From NCBI GenBank assembly GCA_027972325.1, contig JAPMOS010000011.1:684501-748500 (forward strand): a stretch of 64,000 bases of DNA, read 5' to 3'. The notes under the pieces were generated by a model. The model saw nothing but the letters and a program-made list of their open reading frames with translations, searched no databases and was not told the origin of the DNA. Below, one piece after another: positions 58,601-64,000 of the stretch. This stretch comes from Paratrimastix pyriformis. Taxonomy: Eukaryota > Preaxostyla > Paratrimastigidae. Position numbers and translations under genes: made by a program. The number at the start of each line of letters is the position of its first letter. Position 1 is the first letter of the stretch.

Positions 58601-59813
58601 CACGGGAGGTTTAACCAAGCATAGGGCAACACTTTTGGTGGGTCAGATTCACTGGCAAGTGAGTTTTTGGAGGGTGACCACTCGCCAGTGCGATCGAATT
58701 CCCTGGTGTGGCCTCGAGGGTGCGGATTCCTTTTGGGTGTTGCCCATCCTGAAGGTTATGTGTAATTTGGAACTATGGTCAAGTTGGATTAGGCGTTTAT
58801 TTTTGACCGAGTTGTGGTGGGTTCGAATCCTGTCGGCGCTTGTCTTTTTCTCTCCGTTCATGACGAAATCTCAAGATCGGCTCACAGAATCGGCGCGAAA
58901 CTTCCTTCCCCCCAAGACTTATTGACCTGCGAGTGGGCATCGACTCTTTCAGACCCAACTCACGAACTCATCGTCAGAGGTGCGTGGATGATATCGAATT
59001 TTTGTTGGCAGAGGACAATATGACCATACACTGTGCTATCAATTGGAGGTGTGCTACCAATTGATCCCACGCTAACTTCAGCCAACTCAACAGGATCATT
59101 TCTGAGATGACGTCGACCCAATGTCACCCTTCAAAAAGTGATCGAAGATGCTCAAAAAATGGTGGGATTGATCTGTGGGTGAAAGAAACTTGACTTCCCT
59201 TGCTTCTGCTTTTCCGCGACCTTTTTCTGTGTGGTGGATGGCGTTCCGCCGCCTGAAAAACCACCACAAAAAAAACAGCCAACCAAAACCAGGTTCGAGC
59301 CTCTCCGGAAATTTTAAAAATCTCTGGCATTTCCAGTGCCCCTGCTTCCTTTTTTCGCGATGGTCCCTTGGAGTTCTCTGTGAACGGCGTGCTACGATTG
59401 GAATCACTTGGTACGTTGACGAGGTCTGCCATCCCACTCAATTCAATCTCTTAACCTTTCCGCACTCCTCCTCTTCAGTCTTAGCGCATTTGGAGGCGCC
59501 ATTCAGCTTAATGCGATTTATTTCCGCAATGCGGCCCAACGGATGCTCAGCCATCACCATCGCTCTTACATCATCTACGATCACCTGCGGCCAGCAGTGC
59601 CTCAATGTTGCTTGGTGCAAATACGCCGCATCTCTGGCAGTGGACTGCTGCACAGTGGTCGCGCACAACCAGTGCTTCTTCCCTGGGCTGGTCCACTTCC
59701 CGCGTTGACTTTCGTGTGATTTACTGGCTGGTCCGGATTTTGGCCAGGCACGCCTTGACCTCCGTGGAGAGCGTGAAGTATTGAGCTGGGTCCGTGGCAC
59801 GCGTTCTCCTCCA

Positions 59814-59846
<33 letters not shown>

Positions 59847-61173
59847 CTCCCTCCCCCCCCACACACACACCCATCCCATCCCCACCCCCACCCCACCCCC
59901 GCCCCTGCCCCTGCCCCTGCCCCTGCCCCTGCCCCTGCCCCTGCCCCTGCCCCTGCCCCTGCCCCTGCCCCTGCCCCCTGCCCCTGCCCCTGCCCCTGCC
60001 CCTGCCCCTGCGCCCGCCCCGCCCCTGCGCCCGCCCCCTGCCCCCGCCCCGCCCCGCCCCGCCCCCGCCCCGCCCCGCCCCGCCCCCGCCCCCGCCCCAC
60101 CCCGCCCCACCGCCCCACCACGCTCCCACCACGCACGCTCCCACCACGCTCCCACCACCCCACCCACCCGACCCCACACGACCCCACACGACCCCACACG
60201 ACCCCACACGACCCCACACGACCCCGCCCTTGAGCGCTCCACCACAACACGACCTCCAAGTCTAACCGTCTTCCCCCACCCACCCTCACCCTCCAGTCTC
60301 CGGATCATCCCCCACGGCGGCCATTTGGATCCACCGGCTTCCGACATCGTGCGAGCCTCCTCATGCGGGCCCCCCCTTCCTTGATGGCACTCGCTTCGCC
60401 ATGCCCGGTCCCCCCCCAGCACCGCCCGCGTTTCCAACACCGGCTCCACCTGCCATCGCCGTGTCATCAACCACACCTGTGCACCATGCGCCTGTGGGCC
60501 TGCGGCGTGGTCCCAGTCAGCAGGCCCCTTCTCGATTGGTTTCTTACATGCTCCACACACATACCCGTCGTCAAGCCGCACTGCCTCTTCGCCCGCTTCT
60601 TGGCGGTCGTCCTGACGTGGGGGACAAAGACACAAGCGCCCCGAGCCGCGCTCACCACCACCGTCACCGGGGCCGCCCTCCGGCAGCTGCAGCAGCAGCA
60701 TGCGTCCCACCCCATGCCCGCTCCCCCTCGGCCATCTGGCTGCCCACTACGCTGACGCCCCAGCTGCCCGCCCAGTGGCGCCTCGTCTGGGCTGCGGCAC
60801 CTCCCACCCGGGGCCGCCCCGCCGAACTCCCGACGTGGTGCCACAGGATGTCATGACGCTGAATTGCACGATGCTCAGCCATTTGACGGCACAGGAGCAG
60901 ACGGACGCAGGCTCACTGGTTGATGGGAAGAATGATGTCGTATCACCCTCCTGTCCTCTCTCTGCGGTTGTTGTCTTTATGTCTCCCATAGTCCAGCTGG
61001 TTGATTGCTGGTTTTCTATACGTAAGACCAGGGGTTCAATTCCCCGAACTTCCAATAGCTTTTTTTGCTGAGGAACAGCCTTGTAGGGGCACACCTTGGG
61101 AGTCTTGGCTAAAAATTTTTTCTAATTTTTTTTTTCCAATAAATTTCATCAAGACTCTGGAGGATTAGCCTTT

Positions 61174-61204
<31 letters not shown>

Positions 61205-64000
61205 GCCATGGAGGTAGAGTCCATGGCAACGGTACAGTGGCATATACACCGCTCACCCCCGCTGTCATCCCTCCCCCGCTGCCACCCTCCCGCTGCCATC
61301 CCTCCCCCGCTGCCACCCTCCCGCTGCCATCCCTCCCCCGCTGTCATCCCTCCCCCGCTGTCATCCCTCCGCTCCGTCCCGTCGGCCGTTAGCCACATCC
61401 TTTGGTCTGCCGGCGGTGTCGATGCCTGTGCAGGGGGCTGCCGGGCCGCTGGGGGCGGCGCCGTGTGCGGCTGGACGCGGCCACGCTGGCGGCCCAGTCG
61501 GAGTTCAGCCGCGCCCGGGCCCTGGAGCTGGCCCTGGCCCTGGCCGCCCCGACCGAGGACCACGAGGCCACCCGGGGCGGGCTGCTCGACCCGACCGGCC
61601 TGCCCTGGATCCTCGTCCCCTGCCGCGAGAAGGTCCCCGCCACGCGCTGCCCCGTGAACCCCTCCCCCCCCCCCCCCCCCCCCCCCTGGCTGCCTCTCCG
61701 CGCATCCATTGACGCGGCCCCTGGTTGGGGGCTGGGGTGCGGTCGGTGCCCCGTGCGGGGCGGCGGTGGTGCAGGTGGGGCCCGAGGGCGAGGGCCCCTT
61801 CCGGCTGACCGTCCTGGCGGACAGCCCCGACATCGCGGCCACCCTCCTCGCCCCGGCCACCCCGCCCGCACCGCCCGAGCAGCCCCACAGGGAGCGTTTC
61901 CTGTCTGCCCCGCCGGCCACCCACCCGCAAGGGGACAAGGAGACACCCCACCCAGGGAGCGGGTCGGCTCACGCGCATGGCTGCGTGTCTGGGGCCCGGG
62001 GCCCGGGGCCGGGGCCCGGGGCCTGGGGCCTGGGGGCAGAGAGGTTCTTGCTCGGCACGGGGCCGCCCCGGGCAGCGTGGTGGACGAGGTGGGCCGGGCC
62101 GAGCGGGGCCGCTTCTACCTCCGCAGCTGCCCCACGGCCGACCTGCTGGGGCTGGGGGCGCCCTTCGTCGACCCGGACTTCCCGCCCTGTCCGGCCTCCA
62201 TCACAGGGCCCAGCCCCAGGACGGTCCGCCCCACCACCAGGCTGCCCCCCCCCCCCCCCCCCCCCGTCCCGTCCCGCCCCGTCCCGTCCCACGCCCGGCC
62301 CCGGCTGCCCCTGACCGGGCCGTCGGGTGGTCGGTGGTGGTTGGTATGGTTGGCCTGGGCGTGTGGTTGGCCTGGGCGTGTGGTTGGCCTGGGCGTGTGG
62401 TTGGCCTGGGCGTGTGGTTGGCCTGGGCGTGTGGTTGGCCTGGGCGTGTGGTTGGCCTGGGCGTGTGGTTGGCCTGGGCGTGTGGTTTGTGGTTGGTGCG
62501 GTGGTGCCGCGCAGCCACGAACACGCTGACGGCGGCCGAGGTGCTGGGTGCGGTGCACCACTGGGCGCGCCTGCCCGACTTCTGCGAGGCCCCGCGACTC
62601 TTCGTGGGGGCGTCGAGCCGGGCGACGTGCGGCAGGGCCTGATGCCCGACTGCTGGCTCATGTCGGCCATCGCCAGCTGCTCGACCCGGCCCGACCTGGT
62701 GCAGGCCATCTTCGGCCAGTGCGCCGTCAATCCGCAGGGCGTCTACAGCCTGCGCCTCTTCGCCAACCAGATGCCCTACTACGTCGTCGTGGTCCGCCCT
62801 CCCCTCCTCGGCCTCTCCTGTCACCCCGGCTCGGCTCCTTGCTCCCCCTCGCTTTTCACTCCCTTCACGCTTTATCCCGGCGGGCGGGCGGGCGGGCGGG
62901 CGGGCGGGCGGGCGGGCGGGCGGGCGGGCGGGCGGGCGGGCGGGCGGGCGGGCGGGCGGGCGGGCGGGCGGGCGGGCGGGCGGGCGGGCGGGCGGACGGA
63001 CGGGCGGGCGGGCAGGACGACTACATTCCGGTGGGGCCCAACAACGCGCCCTGCTTCGCCCACAGCCTGGACGGGGACGAGGCCTGGGTTGTGCTGCTGG
63101 AGAAGGCCATGGCCAAGCTGCACGGCGGCTACTATGCCCTGACGGGCAGCGGGGCCCACAGCATGGGCACCTCGGCCGCCCTGCGCATGATGACCGGCGG
63201 CGTGGCGGCCGTCTTCCAGCACGCAGACCCCGAGCAGGTCCGCCCACCACCCGCCCACAGCCCGCCCACAGCCCGCCCACAGCCCGCCCACAGCCCGCCC
63301 ACAGCCCGCCCACAGCCCGCCCACAGCCCGCCCACAGCCCGCCCACAGCCCGCCCACAGCCCGCCCACAGCCCGCCCACAGCCCGCCCACAGCCCGCCCA
63401 CGACCCGCCACGCCTCTTGGCCGGCCATCGCGGTTGCGGGCGAGTGTGTGACCCTGTCCCGGCACCTCCTTGGGGGGGCGCGGGCGGGGGGGACGTGGCG
63501 GCAGGTTTGGTGGCGGCCCTGAGCGCGGGCCACGTGGCGGGCGCCACCTCGGTCGATGACCCGGCCATCAAGGAACTCGTCCGCCCATGCCCTTGCCCAG
63601 GCCCAGGCATCATCACCATCATCACCATCACCATCACCATCACCATCACCATCACCATCACCATCACCACCATCACCATGACAGGTGGGTCATCATCAGT
63701 TGCATCCCGCCCACTCCCTCCCTCCCTTCCCTCCCTCCCTCCCTTCCCTCCCTCCCTTCCTTCATTCCTTCCCTCCCTCCCTCCCGGGACGGTCGGCCGC
63801 GCAGGGCTTGGTGCCGCTGCACGCGTACTCGCTCATCGGCTACCAGGTCATCGGGCTGCCTGAAGGCGGGTCGGCCCGGCTCTTCAGGGTGCGCAACACC
63901 TGGGGCCGCCACGAGTGGACCGGCCCCTGGTGGTCCGCCCGCTGCCCCCCATCGCTCGCCTGCCCGCCCTCCGGCCCGCCTGTCTGTGCCCGCCTCAGGC
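52509..64000 (+). CDS. calpain-like cysteine protease with N-terminal domain III repeats (right end outside window)
   Basis: Calcium-linked papain-fold protease family. It starts MLSCHLSSPSSEPQVKR at 52509. From 52.8 to 62.0 kb come repeated calpain domain III (C2-like) units with the marks NPQ, LYELP/VYEVP, LVPCREK or LPGREK, and GPEGEGPF (about 53.65, 55.30, 56.83 and 61.78 kb). The catalytic domain begins at about 62.15 kb (GAPFVDPDFPP). It shows DVRQGLMPDCWLMSAIAS with the catalytic Cys at 62651-62653, DGDEAWVVLLEKAMAKLHGGY, then LVPLHAYSLIGYQ with His at 63820-63822, and RVRNTWGRHEWTGPWW with Asn at 63895-63897. All three catalytic residues are present. The last visible base pairs enter a GTCCGC intron, so the gene continues. 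Usual calpains carry domain III after the protease core; here it precedes it. Confidence 0.85.
56185..56295. repeat. intronic CTC and CA simple repeats
   Basis: A CTC/CTCCTC run followed by a CA run (56254-56293) and a nearby G run (56345-56361), all in one calpain intron. Confidence 0.9.
58770..58845 (+). other. tRNA-like segment (degenerate)
   Basis: Contains a perfect pol III B-box (GGTTCGAATCC within 58828-58841) with a pairable T-stem, and upstream an A-box-like TGGTCAAGTTGG. A T5 run follows at about 58849. No 5' acceptor strand complementary to the 3' side was found, so this is read as a tRNA relic or tRNA-derived SINE head, not a working tRNA. Confidence 0.4.
59096..59441 (-). other. 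minus-strand coding-like segment
   Basis: Two stretches of minus-strand reading frame separated by a T-rich candidate intron (GTTTTGG...TTTTTCAG). The joined frame is Lys/Arg-rich and ends at a stop in either of two frames. No domain recognised. It may be a 3' exon of the gene to its right or non-coding insert sequence. Confidence 0.25.
59571..60860 (-). CDS. possible nested opposite-strand gene, unrecognised
   Basis: Inside the calpain intron, minus-strand exons can be joined: YFTLSTEVKACLAKIRTSQ, then after a GTAAAT...CCCAG intron EEALVVRDHCAAVHCQRCG and VFAPSNIEALLAAGDRR, stop at 59571-59573. Upstream, a GTGAGG intron filled with GGGGCA repeats (about 59.9-60.2 kb) precedes a frame with MSEAGGSKWPPWGMIRRLE and farther up DDGYVCGACKKPI. 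The Cys/His spacing suggests zinc binding. The start and the upstream exons are unresolved, and the 3' part is much more convincing than the 5' part. If real, it is a gene within an intron, or cargo of the insertion. Confidence 0.3.
59901..60010. repeat. GCCCCT hexamer repeat
   Basis: About 18 copies of GCCCCT (GGGGCA-like on the minus strand), preceded by a CT run at 59817-59847. It probably lies in an intron of the nested minus-strand gene. Confidence 0.9.
60172..60224. repeat. GACCCCACAC decamer repeat
   Basis: Five perfect copies of the 10-bp unit GACCCCACAC, next to GCTCCCACCAC repeats. Confidence 0.9.
60988..61056 (+). other. second tRNA-like segment (degenerate)
   Basis: A tRNA-like order of parts: D-arm-like ATAGTCCAGCTGGTTGA, a stem GGTTTT...AAGACC, and a T-arm GGGGTTCAATTCCCC. 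The 3' flank AACTTCCA would need GGAAGTT at the 5' side, which is absent. Probably a tRNA relic or SINE head, on the same strand as the segment at 58.8 kb. Confidence 0.4.
61203..61229. other. perfect 10-bp inverted repeat
   Basis: TTGCCATGGA (61203-61212), a 7-nt loop, and TCCATGGCAA (61220-61229), just right of the T26 run and about 25 bp inside the right end of the insertion. It would form a stable hairpin; it may be the terminal structure of the element. Confidence 0.7.
62348..62490. repeat. intronic 18-bp minisatellite
   Basis: About eight near-perfect copies of an 18-bp unit (GGTTGGCCTGGGCGTGTG) in a calpain intron. No spacers, so not a CRISPR. Confidence 0.9.
62879..62993. repeat. intronic GGGC tetranucleotide tract
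   Basis: About 28 copies of GGGC between a GTCCGC donor (after MPYYVVV) and the GGGCAG acceptor before DDYIPVGPNN, so the repeat nearly fills this calpain intron. Confidence 0.95.
63250..63402. repeat. intronic CCCACAGCCCG minisatellite
   Basis: About 14 copies of the 11-bp unit CCCACAGCCCG directly after the GTCCGC donor of a calpain intron. Each copy carries a potential CAG acceptor. Confidence 0.92.
63607..63685. repeat. CATCAC hexamer repeat
   Basis: CATCACCATCAC run followed by a CCCTCC/TTCC-rich stretch (63708-63786) in the calpain intron before the catalytic-His exon. Confidence 0.9.

Larger units (their letters stand above)
58418..61255. mobile_element. retroposon-like insertion in a calpain intron
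   Basis: A 2.8-kb AT-richer block interrupts a CCCTCCCCCGCTGTCAT-type minisatellite. The identical 13-mer CCCCCGCTGTCAT sits immediately left (58405-58417) and right (61256-61268). The left end is a run of about 14 T, as expected for the poly(A) tail of an element inserted on the minus strand; a longer T run lies near the right end (61171-61196). The block holds two tRNA-like stretches and minus-strand coding-like exons. No reverse transcriptase or transposase was recognised, so the class is open. Because the flanks are a tandem repeat, the 13-mer is suggestive of a target-site duplication, not proof. Confidence 0.45.
58362..61433 (+). other. 3.07-kb calpain intron carrying an insertion
   Basis: The donor GTCCGG follows TAC CG (LDGMALLAYR) and the acceptor CAG precedes G GGG CTG. 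The phase-2 join is in frame and continues into RRVRLDAATLAAQSEFSRA and ILVPCREK, the next part of the same domain III unit. The flanking exons therefore belong to one gene although this intron is many times longer than the usual 40-300 bp. The inside is AT-richer than any other intron. Confidence 0.75.

Noticed and set aside
60988-61056. Functional tRNA genes at 58.8 and 61.0 kb
   Set aside because: T-arm and D-arm resemble tRNA, but the acceptor stem does not pair and no clean anticodon loop is evident.
62348-63402. CRISPR-like arrays (18-bp and 11-bp tandem units, also 26.13 and 22.89 kb)
   Set aside because: Units are directly adjacent with no unique spacers, within introns of a eukaryotic gene. 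Plain minisatellites.

Overview
The window reads as nuclear DNA of a GC-rich, very intron-dense single-celled eukaryote. The evidence is that conserved eukaryotic proteins (SF3b subunit 5, XRCC1, an Arf-like GTPase, a CatSper-type channel, a RecQ helicase, a MutY glycosylase, a calpain) are split by many short GT-AG introns that must be removed to restore their motifs. A free-living flagellated protist is likely, given the CatSper-type channel; a metamonad such as Paratrimastix is one guess, not a result. There is no viral, bacterial or CRISPR content.

Layout, left to right. 405-8340 (-): IQ/RhoGEF/PH/kelch signalling protein. 8498-9520 (-): Arf-like GTPase. 9605-11269 (+): SH3 protein. 11431-about 15.6 kb (-): XRCC1. 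15872-22084 (-): pseudokinase with a huge coiled coil. 22241-27193 (-): RecQ helicase. About 1 kb of spacer with old repeats. 28188-about 34.97 kb (-): F-box/LRR protein with a degenerate PARP-like C-terminus. 35331-35683 (-): SF3B5. 35805-38873 (+): CatSper-like channel. 39407-40611 (-): HAD phosphatase. 40711-42090 (+): unrecognised gene. 42283-about 49.0 kb (-): RRM protein. 49043-52379 (+): MutY/MUTYH. 52509 to beyond the right edge (+): calpain-like protease with many calpain domain III repeats ahead of its catalytic domain. One intron of the calpain gene (58362-61433) carries a 2.8 kb AT-richer insertion with tRNA-like pieces and a possible opposite-strand gene.

General features. (1) 5' splice sites follow GT-N-Y-G-Y, mostly GTCCGC or GTCTGC, not GTRAGT. 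(2) Every gene start lies in an AT-richer island, and gene bodies are extremely GC-rich. (3) Nearly all tandem repeats (5 to 33 bp units, plus a 78-unit GCA tract) lie in introns. (4) Divergent neighbours are only about 40-120 bp apart. Three genome-maintenance genes (XRCC1, RecQ, MutY) and a PARP-like gene fall within 41 kb, but they are not arranged as an operon. Coordinates for multi-exon genes are the outer limits of the coding region; exon joins were worked out by eye.
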